The notes beneath the pieces are model-generated. The model worked only from the letters and a program-made list of their open reading frames with translations. It ran no database searches and was not told the DNA's origin. Below, in pieces: positions 19,165 to 26,829 of a stretch of DNA of 27,270 bases. Source of the stretch: Planctomycetia bacterium (GTDB taxonomy: Bacteria; Planctomycetota; Planctomycetia; Pirellulales; UBA1268); the NCBI GenBank assembly GCA_009926295.1, contig RFPF01000009.1:1-27270 (forward strand), given 5' to 3'. Position 1 is the stretch's first letter. The number at the start of each line of letters is the position of its first letter. The position numbers and the translations under genes were made by a program.

Positions 19165-19942
19165 TCACCGCCTGTCGGTCCAGCGGTCGTCTGCGAAGCC
19201 GGCAGCGCGTCGCCTCACGAGATTCTCATCCGCGAACCCCGCCGCCGTCGTCATGGCCTGCGATCCGAGCCCCACGGCGACCAGCGCGAGCCACCGCTCG
19301 ACGAGCGGCCGGACCGACGCCGCCGAGAACCGCCCCGCCGCCAGATCCTCCAGCCCCGGATGGCACGCTCCACGCCCCACGTGCCGATTCCGCGCGAGCA
19401 GCAGGCTGCCGTGCTGGAGCACGGTGGCATGAAACCGGCGTTGGGCGCTGCCCATGATCTTGTGCCCGCGTGCCCCGCCGACCTCCGCGTCGAACATCAC
19501 CACGTCGCCCGCAGACCGACGGTCGAAGCAGAAGAACGGTCCGGCGGGGCCGGGATCGTGCCCGGGGCGATGGACGAAAGCCGCGACGCCAAGGTCGCGG
19601 AGCACCTCGGCCATCGCGCCGTGCAACCGCGTCGTACAGATGCTGCGGCCGCGCTCCCCAGGGGTGCGATCTCGGCAGCGCGATGGCATAGGTGAGGTCG
19701 CTGCCGTGGACGATCGCCCCGCCGCCACTCGGCCGGCGGACGAGCGGGATCCCGGCGATCGCCTCCACGGAACGGGCCGCATCGCTCGGCTGAAATCCGC
19801 CCAACGACACCGTCGTTGGAGTCCATCCGTAGACACGCACGCAGCAGGCGTTGCGCTCGCCCGCCGCCTCGGCGAGCAGTTCGTCGGCCGCCATGTTGAA
19901 CGGACCGTCGGCCGGCTCGTCCCACCATACGTGGAGATTCAT
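19165..19942 (-). pseudogene. lplA: Lipoate-protein ligase A family protein, interrupted by a one-base frameshift
   Basis: LplA/LipB/BirA-fold ligase that attaches lipoate (or octanoate) to proteins such as GcvH. The first frame runs from MNLHVWWDEP through FNMAADELL and the substrate-binding RRPSGGGAIVHGSDLTYA to LYDAV. The second frame continues HGAMAEVLRDLG, FFCFDRRSAGDVV, GHKIMGSAQRR (with the catalytic-type Lys) and LQHGSLLL to the stop. The two parts join if one of the two A bases at 19625-19626 (plus strand) is removed, giving LYDAVHGAMAEV and a 258-aa protein of normal length. All motifs are otherwise intact, so either the read has an error or the inactivation is recent. It lies 55 bp downstream of gcvH, its expected substrate gene. 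The start at 19942 has GGAG only 4 nt upstream. Confidence 0.8.
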
Positions 19943-19997
19943 GGGGCTCCGCACGGCGGCCGCGGCCGACAAAGGGGATCTCGGCCGCAGCCTTGGA

Positions 19998-20384
19998 TCA
20001 ATGGGGCTGGCTTCCGACCAGTGAATCGTAGGCCGCCTGATCGAGGAGGCCGCCCAGTTCGGCCGGGTCGTCGGGGCGCAGGCGCACGACCCATCCGGCT
20101 CCGTAGGGATCGCTTCCGAGCGTCTCGAGATTCGAGGGCAGCGTGGTATTGACCGCGACGACCTCGCCGGACACCGGGGCGTAGATGTCACTCACCGCCT
20201 TCACGCTCTCGATCTCGCCGAGTGACTCGCCGGCCCGCACCCTCCGGCCGACTGCCGGCAGCTGCATGAACACGAGGTCTGTGAGCGCCTCCACGGCATA
20301 GGCGGAAATACCGACGGTCACGAGGCCGTCCTCCTCGGGCCGGGCCCACTCGTGGGACTTCGCGAACCTCATCGCCGCAGCCAT
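19998..20384 (-). CDS. gcvH: Glycine cleavage system H protein
   Basis: Complete 128-aa lipoyl carrier that shuttles the aminomethyl group between the P and T proteins. Recognisable features are SHEWARPEEDGLVTVGIS, the lipoylated Lys62 in ESVKAVSDIYAP, SGEVVAVN and DPYGAGWVVRL. The start at 20384 is favoured by GAGGAGAAA about 8 nt upstream; MRFAKSHEW at 20372 is an alternative without such a site. It lies 61 bp after gcvT and 55 bp before the lplA-like gene, consistent with one operon whose products modify and use the H protein. Confidence 0.97.
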   Translation of the reverse strand: MAAAMRFAKSHEWARPEEDGLVTVGISAYAVEALTDLVFMQLPAVGRRVRAGESLGEIESVKAVSDIYAPVSGEVVAVNTTLPSNLETLGSDPYGAGWVVRLRPDDPAELGGLLDQAAYDSLVGSQPH

Positions 20385-20445
20385 GGCAGGTTTCTCCTCG
20401 GGTTGAAGGACCGACTCTGGGATCGTGCTCGTGGATCGTGACGGA

Positions 20446-21585
20446 TCAGGACCGCCGGTAGAAGGGGAGGGGCACCACGCGGGCCGGCTGGCGGCCGTCG
20501 CGGATGAGGACGTCCACCAGGGTGTTCTCCGCGGCCGCCGCGCGGTCGAGCATCGCCATGGCCACGGCGCGGCCGAGCGTCGGCGCGAGGCTGCCGCTGG
20601 TCACGACACCGATCTCGCGATCCCCCTGCCAGACGGTCGCGTTCTCGCGGGCGCTCCGCTTCGAACCGAACTCGAGGCCCACGCGCACGCGTCCGCGTGG
20701 GTGGGCCCGGAGTTCCGCGAATCGGGTGGATCCGGGGAACGAGCGTCCGTCGAGCGTCACGCCGAGCCCCAGGCCGATCGCGAATGGATCGCTCTCCTCA
20801 CGCAGTTCGTGGCCGTAGAGGGGCATGCCGGCCTCGAGCCGGAGCGTGTCGCGGGCCCCGAGGCCGCAGGCCAGGAGCCCCAGCGGTGCACCGGCGGCAT
20901 GGATCGCCTCCCACACCGACCGCGCCACCCCGCCGGCGACGACGATTTCCAGCCCGTCCTCCCCGGTGTAGCCCGAGCGACTCACGGCCGCTTCGTAGCC
21001 GCCGACCCGGACCACCGTCGCGCGGTAGACGCCCAGGGCCGCGATCCGAGCCGCGTCGTCCCGCGGACACAACCCGCAGACGATCTCCACCGCCCGCGGC
21101 CCCTGCACGGCGATCATCGCCGTCTCGAACGTGCGGTCGACGAGGCCCACGCCCGCAGCGGGCAGGCGGCTCGAAAGCCATTCCACGACCCTCGGCCGGT
21201 TGCTGGCGTTGACCACGAGGCCAAGCCGGGGCGAGCCGTCGGCCGCGTCGGCGTCGCGCGACACGATCGCATCGTCGAGGATCACGGTGCCGCCGCCGTC
21301 GGGCAACTCGCCCGTAATGAGCGTGTAACGCAGCCGCCCGGGCTCGATCCCGGCGACCCGCCGGGTGAGCAGACCCTCGAGCCACTCGATGGCGGCCGGC
21401 CCATCGACCGCAAGGCGGCCCATGTGCGACACGTCGAACATGCCGGCTGCCCGCCGCGTGGCCAGATGCTCCTCGACGATCGACGCATACTGCACCGGCA
21501 TCCTCCAGCCGGCGAAGCCGACCATCCGCCCACCGTGCGCCTCGTGCCACCGGCAGAGAGGCGTTTCGAGAAGGGGCTGCGTCAT
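20446..21585 (-). CDS. gcvT: Aminomethyltransferase, glycine cleavage T protein
   Basis: Complete 379-aa GcvT, which moves the methylene carbon from H-protein-bound aminomethyl to tetrahydrofolate and releases ammonia. Seen in order: LCRWHEAHGGRMVGFAGWRM, GMFDVSHMGRLAV, GGGTVILDDAIVSR (carrying the conserved Asp of the folate site), SRSGYTGEDGLEIV, GLGARDTLRLEAGMPLYGHE, and the C-terminal barrel ending GREIGVVTSGS-like (here DREIGVVTSGSLAPTLG). The length is normal. The ATG at 21585 lacks a clear ribosome-binding site. First gene of the gcvT-gcvH-lplA unit. No gcvPA/gcvPB or gcvP gene lies in the window. Confidence 0.97.
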   Translation of the reverse strand: MTQPLLETPLCRWHEAHGGRMVGFAGWRMPVQYASIVEEHLATRRAAGMFDVSHMGRLAVDGPAAIEWLEGLLTRRVAGIEPGRLRYTLITGELPDGGGTVILDDAIVSRDADAADGSPRLGLVVNASNRPRVVEWLSSRLPAAGVGLVDRTFETAMIAVQGPRAVEIVCGLCPRDDAARIAALGVYRATVVRVGGYEAAVSRSGYTGEDGLEIVVAGGVARSVWEAIHAAGAPLGLLACGLGARDTLRLEAGMPLYGHELREESDPFAIGLGLGVTLDGRSFPGSTRFAELRAHPRGRVRVGLEFGSKRSARENATVWQGDREIGVVTSGSLAPTLGRAVAMAMLDRAAAAENTLVDVLIRDGRQPARVVPLPFYRRS

Positions 21586-21626
21586 GGGGCGGACGTATGC
21601 GGCGGAAGTGAATCAGGAGGGCGTGA

Positions 21627-21632
21627 ATCTTA
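21627..21632 (-). promoter_or_regulatory. Candidate -10 element of gcvT
   Basis: TAAGAT on the minus strand, 42 bp before the gcvT ATG. A weak CCGACG lies at 17-bp spacing. No glycine riboswitch was recognised in the short leader. Confidence 0.35.
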
Positions 21633-21687
21633 GCAGATCGCGCCTACACCGTCGGGCGGACGTCTCGCCTGTCGGGTCAACTCAGCC

Positions 21688-21882
21688 GCGCCGGCTCGGG
21701 GCTGCCCCGTACCGTCTCGCCGGACGTTCGCCTCCGCCCTCCAGGCTTCGGCTCACTCGGATGCCGACTACGCTTCGCCATCCATGGCTGCGCTTGTCGT
21801 CGTACCCCGGCTCAACGGTAGGGGCAACCCCGAGCCTCCCGTATTCGTAGGCGCCCGGAACTTTCGGCGGAGACGGTCGGTG
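21688..21882 (+). repeat. Dispersed intergenic repeat, copy 2, with inverted arms
   Basis: Blocks A (21688-21762) and B (21807-21882) match copy 1 at 7259-7617. In this better-preserved copy the arms at 21693-21723 and 21807-21836 are inverted repeats of about 30 bp: GGCTCGGGGCTGCCCC on the plus strand against GGCTCGGGGTTGCCCC on the minus strand, both followed by TACCGT and GCCGG. Each arm also contains its own small GGGG/CCCC hairpin. The conserved stretch runs about 46 bp beyond the right arm (to GGTCGGTG). Confidence 0.72.
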
Positions 21883-22098
21883 GGCACGCGCAGACGAAGG
21901 GAGTGCTTGAGGACTTTTTGGCGTCTGATCAAAACCCACGAGTCATGGACTCTCAAGACGACCGGATTCGAGCATGCCTACCGCCGGCTCCGAATGCGGG
22001 TCGTGATCACTTGCCCTTCCGTCCGGCGCGAGGGCGTGGGCAGTCACGAGCCGGCACGCTCGCGTAAAGGCAAGACAGGCGAGGCGTCTGACCCACGC

Positions 22099-24186
22099 TC
22101 ACTTGCGGCGGCGGGAGCGGTGCTTCTTCGCGGGCTTGGACCCCGCCTTGCCGCGGCTCTTTGCGGGGCGGCCCTTGTGGCGACGCACGGCGGCGGCACG
22201 CGGCGGAGCAGGGCCGCGGCTGCGCGTGCCCACGAGGCGAAAGTCGAGCGTGCGCCGGTCGACGTCGACTTTCGCCACGGCCACGCGCACGCGGTCGCCG
22301 AGGCGGAACGAATGCCCGGGGCGACGGCCCGAGAGCGTGTGGCTCGCCCGCTCGTAGCGGTAGGTGTCGTCCGGGAGCGACTCGAGCGACACGAGGCCCT
22401 CGGCGGGCAGCTCGATGCCCTGCACGAAGAGGCCGAACGGCTCGACCCCCGTGACGACGGCATCCATCTCGAGCCCTATGCGCGACGACAGGAAATTGAG
22501 CAGCTTGAGTTTCACGAGCTCCCGCTCGGCCGCCTCGGCCCGCCTCTCGAGCTGCGAGCACTGTTCGCCGAGCTGCGGGAGCCCCTCGGCCGGCGGGCGG
22601 CGGCCCCGCGCGAGCATGTCGAGGGCCCGATGCACGGTGAGATCGGGATAGCGGCGGATCGGAGACGTGAAGTGGCTGTAGCAGTCGCTCGCAAGCGCGA
22701 AGTGGCCGTCTTCCTGCGGACCGTAGGCGGCGCGGGTGAGGCTCCGCAGGACGGCGTAGTTCACCGCGTGCTCCTCGGGCCGGCCGGCCACCAGGCCGAG
22801 CAGCCGCTGCAGCTCGAACCGGCTCTCGAGTGAATCGACCTCGAAGCCGAGTTCCGTGACGAACTCCGTGAGCTGCCGGAGCTTGCGCAGGTCGGGCGCG
22901 GGGTGGACGCGGCGCAGGAAGGGCGCACCCGCCTTCGCCAGCATCTCCGCCACGGCCTCGTTGGCCGAGAGCATGAACTCCTCGATGATCTTGTGGCTCT
23001 CGGTGTTCTCGACCACGTGGGCACCCCGCACCCGGCCGTCGCGGTCGAGATCGATCTTCACCTCGGGCATCGAGAGTTCGAGCGAGCCCTTGGCCGTGCG
23101 CCGGGCCCGGAGGATGCGGGCCAGGTCGCGCATCCGGCCGAGGAGGACCCGCACGTCGCCGGTCATCTCGACGGTGCGGGTCTCGGGGTCGGCGAGGAAC
23201 ACGTCGACCTCCTCGTAGGTGAACCGCCGGGCGCTCTTGATCGCCGACCGCTCCACCTCGGCATGCACCGGCGCGCCGTCGGGGGTGAACTCCATCCAGC
23301 AGGTGCGGGCGTAGCGGACGCGGCCCGGCTGCAGGCTCGCGAGGTTGTTCGACACGATCTCCGGCAGCATCGGGATGACGCGGTCGGGGAGATACACGCT
23401 CGTGCCCCTGGCGAGCGCCTCCTGATCGAGCGGCGAGCCCTCCTCCACGAAGTGCGAGACATCGGCGATGTGGACGCCGAGGAGCCAGTGGCCGCGGTCG
23501 ATCCGCTCGAGCGAGATCGCGTCGTCGAAGTCGCGGGCGTCGACCGGGTCGATCGTGATGATCGTGCGGCGCGTGAGATCGCGACGGCCATCCTCGATCT
23601 CCTCGGTAAACCGCTCGGCCTGCCGCCGCGCGTCGGCTGTGACCGTCTCGGGAAAAGGGCCGGGCAGGCCGAACTCGTGGATCACCGTCTGCGTGTCGAC
23701 GCCCGGCATGCCGGCCCTGCCGAGCACCTCGACGATCACGCCTTCGCCGTCCCTCACGGCGGTGGGGAACCGCACCATCTCGACCACGACCTTGTCCCTG
23801 TCGCGGGCCCCCTTCGCGCCGGGATCGCCGACCGAGACCGCGCGGGCGAAATTCGTGCCGTCGACCTGCACCCAGCCCGAGCCCGCCGCCTCGAAGTAGC
23901 TGCCGACGAACCGCGTCGTCTTCCGCTCCACCACCTCCACGATCTCGCCGGCCGGGCCGGGGCGGCGCACGTCGCGGCCCGTGGCCATCCGCACCCGCAC
24001 GGTGTCGCCGGTGGCGGCGTCGAGGGCGGCATGGGCGGCGATGTGGATGTCGGCCGAGCGGTCGCCCGCCGGCGCATCGAGCGGCCGCACGAATCCGTAG
24101 CCGCCGGAGGCCCGCTTGAAGATGCCGACCACGCCCTCGCCCCTGCCGCGGCGGCTCTTCTCGGGCTTGGGCCGCTGCCTCGTCAT
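22099..24186 (-). CDS. rnr: Ribonuclease R (RNase II/RNB family)
   Basis: A 695-aa 3'-5' exoribonuclease that degrades structured RNA. The N-terminal cold-shock/OB region (about 15-160) contains GVVGIFKRASGGYGFVRP. The RNB catalytic domain (about 205-530) carries the metal-binding aspartates in IDPVDARDFDDA (Asp213, Asp219, Asp221, Asp222), with HIADVSHFVEEGSPLD, YLPDRVIPMLPE and HFTSPIRRYPDLTVHR further on. An S1 domain (about 590-660; DAVVTGVEPFGLFVQGIELP) and a Lys/Arg-rich tail (about 660-695) follow. The S1 plus basic tail favours RNase R over RNase II. The protein is shorter than E. coli RNase R (813 aa), lacking the N-terminal helix-turn-helix. The ATG at 24186 has GAGG 8 nt before it and lies 10 bp after the yhaM-like stop. 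Confidence 0.94.
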   Translation of the reverse strand: MTRQRPKPEKSRRGRGEGVVGIFKRASGGYGFVRPLDAPAGDRSADIHIAAHAALDAATGDTVRVRMATGRDVRRPGPAGEIVEVVERKTTRFVGSYFEAAGSGWVQVDGTNFARAVSVGDPGAKGARDRDKVVVEMVRFPTAVRDGEGVIVEVLGRAGMPGVDTQTVIHEFGLPGPFPETVTADARRQAERFTEEIEDGRRDLTRRTIITIDPVDARDFDDAISLERIDRGHWLLGVHIADVSHFVEEGSPLDQEALARGTSVYLPDRVIPMLPEIVSNNLASLQPGRVRYARTCWMEFTPDGAPVHAEVERSAIKSARRFTYEEVDVFLADPETRTVEMTGDVRVLLGRMRDLARILRARRTAKGSLELSMPEVKIDLDRDGRVRGAHVVENTESHKIIEEFMLSANEAVAEMLAKAGAPFLRRVHPAPDLRKLRQLTEFVTELGFEVDSLESRFELQRLLGLVAGRPEEHAVNYAVLRSLTRAAYGPQEDGHFALASDCYSHFTSPIRRYPDLTVHRALDMLARGRRPPAEGLPQLGEQCSQLERRAEAAERELVKLKLLNFLSSRIGLEMDAVVTGVEPFGLFVQGIELPAEGLVSLESLPDDTYRYERASHTLSGRRPGHSFRLGDRVRVAVAKVDVDRRTLDFRLVGTRSRGPAPPRAAAVRRHKGRPAKSRGKAGSKPAKKHRSRRRK

Positions 24187-24196
24187 GATGAGGTCC

Positions 24197-25162
24197 TCAT
24201 CCGCGCCCCCGGAAAAACTTGCGGCCGTGGGACTGTTGGTACTGCGTCCAGCCTCCCTCGATCGACGCCTCGGCCTGCAGCAACTGGATCGTCGCGGCGA
24301 GCTTGGCGTCCATGTGGTCGAGGTGGTGGAGGGCGATCGCCTCGAGCGTCATCGGCAGCCTGGGCGACCCGAACTCGTACTGCCCGTGGTGGCTGGCGAT
24401 CATGTGCTTCACGCGCAGTGCCGTCTCCGCGTCGAAGGGCGATCCCGTGCGCTCCTCGATCTCCCGGATCTTCTTCTCCACGATCTCGAGGCCCAAAAGC
24501 ACGTGCCCGAGGAGTTGGCCGGCATCGGTGTAGGAGAATCCCTTGTGGCTTTCGAGCTCCACGGTCTTGCCGATGTCGTGGACGAGCACGCCGAGAAGCA
24601 GCAGGTCGCGATCCAGGCCCCGGTAGAGGGGCGCCACGCGGTCGGCGAGCCGCATCAGGTTGACCACGTGGGCGAGCAGGCCGCCGGCGTGGGCATGATG
24701 GTGCTTGACCCCGGCCGGACTGCGTTCGAAGACCGCCATCAGCTCCGCATCGGCGAGCAGTTCGGCCGCCAGTGCCGCGAGGGCCGGGGACTTCACCGTG
24801 CCGAGCAGCGACCTCAGCTCCGCCCGCAACGCCTCCACATCGGCCGGCGTGAGCACGAGGAACTCGGCCTCGTCCACGGTGCGCGGGTCGGCCCGCTCGA
24901 TCGCAGTGATGATCAGCTGGAGGCTGCCCGAGTAGAGCTGGGTGTTGCCCTCCACCCGAACGTAATCACCATCCTCGAAGGCCTCGAAGTCGGCCTCGGA
25001 GGCGTTCCAGAGCCGGCCCGTGATCGCGCCGCTCTTGTCCGCGAGGTCCACCTGCAGATAGAGCACGCCGTTGCGGTTGGGGCGCAGCTGTTTGTGCGTG
25101 GCGAGGAAGACCTGATCGATCTGCGCCTGGGGCTGGAATTCGGTGATCAGGCGTCTCGACAT
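24197..25162 (-). CDS. yhaM: YhaM-type 3'-5' exoribonuclease (OB-fold plus HD domain)
   Basis: A 321-aa protein with the YhaM layout: an OB-fold nucleic-acid-binding domain (about 12-90; FLATHKQLRPNRNG, LYLQVDLADKSGAI) and an HD hydrolase domain (about 150-290). His/Asp metal ligands are visible in HHHAHAGGLLAHVVNL (154-169), the HD pair His195-Asp196 (LVHDIGKTVEL), ASHHGQYEFGSP and LHHLDHMDAK. This family trims RNA (and some ssDNA) from the 3' end. The start at 25162 was chosen as MSRRLITEF fits family N-termini; an ATG at 25198 would add 12 residues. A TACACT (25171-25176, minus) with TTGTGG 18 bp behind would give an almost leaderless mRNA from 25162. rnr follows after 10 bp; proS diverges from it. 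Confidence 0.88.
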   Translation of the reverse strand: MSRRLITEFQPQAQIDQVFLATHKQLRPNRNGVLYLQVDLADKSGAITGRLWNASEADFEAFEDGDYVRVEGNTQLYSGSLQLIITAIERADPRTVDEAEFLVLTPADVEALRAELRSLLGTVKSPALAALAAELLADAELMAVFERSPAGVKHHHAHAGGLLAHVVNLMRLADRVAPLYRGLDRDLLLLGVLVHDIGKTVELESHKGFSYTDAGQLLGHVLLGLEIVEKKIREIEERTGSPFDAETALRVKHMIASHHGQYEFGSPRLPMTLEAIALHHLDHMDAKLAATIQLLQAEASIEGGWTQYQQSHGRKFFRGRG

Positions 25163-25208
25163 CGATCCCGAGTGTACGAGGGCGTTCGCGCTGGCCACAA
25201 GCGGCGAC

Positions 25209-25214
25209 TACAAT
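25209..25214 (+). promoter_or_regulatory. Candidate -10 element of proS
   Basis: TACAAT, 41 bp before the proS ATG, in the 93-bp divergent gap with the yhaM-like gene. No strong -35 is seen. A possible -35 of the divergent promoter (25195-25200) lies in the same short stretch, so the two promoters would be back to back. Confidence 0.4.
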
Positions 25215-25255
25215 CCCGGCCCGTCGCCTCCCCCGCGCCTCGATCGGAGACCACC

Positions 25256-26752
25256 ATGCCCGAGCACGCCATCTCTCCCACCCGCGTCCAGGACTATCCG
25301 GAGTGGTACCAGCAGGTGGTGAAGGCTGCGGACCTCGCGGAACAGTCGCCGGTGCGTGGCTGCATGGTGATCAAGCCGCACGGCTACGCCGTGTGGGAGC
25401 GGATGCAGGGGATCCTCGACGGGATGTTCAAGGCAACGGGCCACCAGAATGCCTACTTCCCGCTCTTCATCCCGCTCTCGTATCTCGAGAAGGAGGCCGA
25501 GCACGTCGAGGGCTTCGCGAAGGAATGCGCCGTGGTCACGCACCACCGGCTCGAACTCGGGCCCGACGGCAGGCTGATCCCCACCGGCAAGCTGGAGGAG
25601 CCGCTCGTCGTGCGGCCCACGAGTGAAACGATCATCGGAGCGATGTACGCGAAATGGATCCAGTCCTGGCGCGACCTGCCGGTGCTCATCAACCAATGGG
25701 CAAACGTCGTCCGCTGGGAGATGCGGCCGCGGGTCTTCCTGCGGACGGCCGAGTTTCTCTGGCAGGAGGGGCATACCGCCCATGCCACCCGCGAGGAGGC
25801 GGTCGAGGAGACGCTGCGGATGCTCGACGTCTACGCCACGTTCGCCGAACGCGACCTGGCGATGCCGGTGATCAAGGGCCCCAAGACGGCCGGCGAGCGG
25901 TTCCCCGGCGCCGTCGACACCTACTCGATCGAGGCGATGATGCAGGACGGCAAGGCGCTCCAGGCCGGCACGTCCCACTTCCTCGGCCAGAACTTCGCGA
26001 AGGCACAGGAGATCAAGTTCGCGGGGCAGTCGGGGCAGGAAGAATATTGCTGGACGACGTCGTGGGGCGTGTCGACGCGGCTCATCGGCGCCGTGATCAT
26101 GACCCACTCCGACGACGACGGCCTCGTGCTCCCGCCCCGGATCGCGCCCACGCAGGTCGTGATCCTCCCGATCCATCGCACCGACGAGGAGCGGACGGCC
26201 GTCCTCGACGCCTGCCGCGTCCTGGAGCGCGAGCTCGCCGCCACCACCTATGCCCACGAGCCCGTGCGGGCGAAGATCGACGCCCGCGACATGCGGGGCG
26301 GCGACAAGGTGTGGCAGCACGTCAAGCAGGGCGTGCCGGTTCGGGTCGAGATCGGCCCGCGCGACCTCGCCTCCGGTGCCGTGAGCGTGACGCGCCGCGA
26401 CCGGCCGCCGAAGGAGCGCACGAGTGTGCCGCTCGCGCAGTTCGCGACCGAGGTTCCGCAGCTGCTGGGAGAAATCCAGCAGGGGCTGTTCGAGAAGGCG
26501 CGGGCCTTCCGCGACGCGAAGTCCGCACGGCTCGCGACGCAGGCCGATATCCTCGACTTCTTCGCGGAGGCGGCGGGGAAGGGGGGCTTCGCCCACGTGC
26601 ACGTGGCCGACGATCCGGCCGTGACGGCCTTGCTCGACCCGCTCAAGGTCACCGTAAGGTGCATCCCGATGGAAGGACCCGACGAGCCCGGGAACTGCGC
26701 GGTGACGGGCCGGCCCGTGCCCCGCGCGAGCGTCCTGGCGAGGTCGTATTAG
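25256..26752 (+). CDS. proS: Prolyl-tRNA synthetase, archaeal/eukaryote-like (type 3)
   Basis: Complete 498-aa class II synthetase charging tRNA-Pro. Class II motif 1 region: MVIKPHGYAVWERMQGILDG. Motif 2: FLRTAEFLWQEGHTAHAT (with the catalytic Arg). Motif 3 region: TTSWGVSTRLIGAVIMTH, then GLVLPPRIAPTQVVILPI leading into the anticodon-binding domain (about 300-400). The C-terminal domain ends in ARSY with the terminal Tyr typical of this type. The zinc site is degenerate: RCIP and GNCAVTGRP keep single cysteines where CxxC pairs occur in zinc-bearing members. There is no INS editing domain, as in E. coli-type ProRS. ATG 25256 has GGAG 6 nt upstream. Confidence 0.96.
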   Translation: MPEHAISPTRVQDYPEWYQQVVKAADLAEQSPVRGCMVIKPHGYAVWERMQGILDGMFKATGHQNAYFPLFIPLSYLEKEAEHVEGFAKECAVVTHHRLELGPDGRLIPTGKLEEPLVVRPTSETIIGAMYAKWIQSWRDLPVLINQWANVVRWEMRPRVFLRTAEFLWQEGHTAHATREEAVEETLRMLDVYATFAERDLAMPVIKGPKTAGERFPGAVDTYSIEAMMQDGKALQAGTSHFLGQNFAKAQEIKFAGQSGQEEYCWTTSWGVSTRLIGAVIMTHSDDDGLVLPPRIAPTQVVILPIHRTDEERTAVLDACRVLERELAATTYAHEPVRAKIDARDMRGGDKVWQHVKQGVPVRVEIGPRDLASGAVSVTRRDRPPKERTSVPLAQFATEVPQLLGEIQQGLFEKARAFRDAKSARLATQADILDFFAEAAGKGGFAHVHVADDPAVTALLDPLKVTVRCIPMEGPDEPGNCAVTGRPVPRASVLARSY

Positions 26753-26797
26753 GTGGGCGGCCGGCTCGCTGCAGTGTCCGCGGCCCCCTGCCACAGC

Positions 26798-26803
26798 TAG
26801 AAT
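26798..26803 (+). promoter_or_regulatory. Candidate -10 element of the DUF1573 gene
   Basis: TAGAAT, 26 bp before the ATG at 26830, in the 77-bp gap after proS. No clear -35. It suggests the downstream gene can be expressed apart from proS. Confidence 0.35.
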
Positions 26804-26829
26804 GGGTGAAATCCCGGGAGACTCGGCTC

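Larger units (their letters stand above)
21586..22098. other. 513-bp gene-free gap upstream of gcvT
   Basis: No supported coding sequence. It holds the gcvT promoter candidate and dispersed-repeat copy 2 (21688-21882). Bases 21883-22098, just behind rnr, are of lower GC in part (CTTTTTGG, TCAAAACC) and show no gene or clear terminator. Short open frames on both strands run through the repeat and match nothing. Confidence 0.7.

Noticed and set aside
21768..21956. Small minus-strand open frame of 62 codons over repeat copy 2
   Set aside because: It is Arg-rich, lacks a ribosome-binding site and runs straight through the repeat; similar frames arise over copy 1 by the same repeat sequence.
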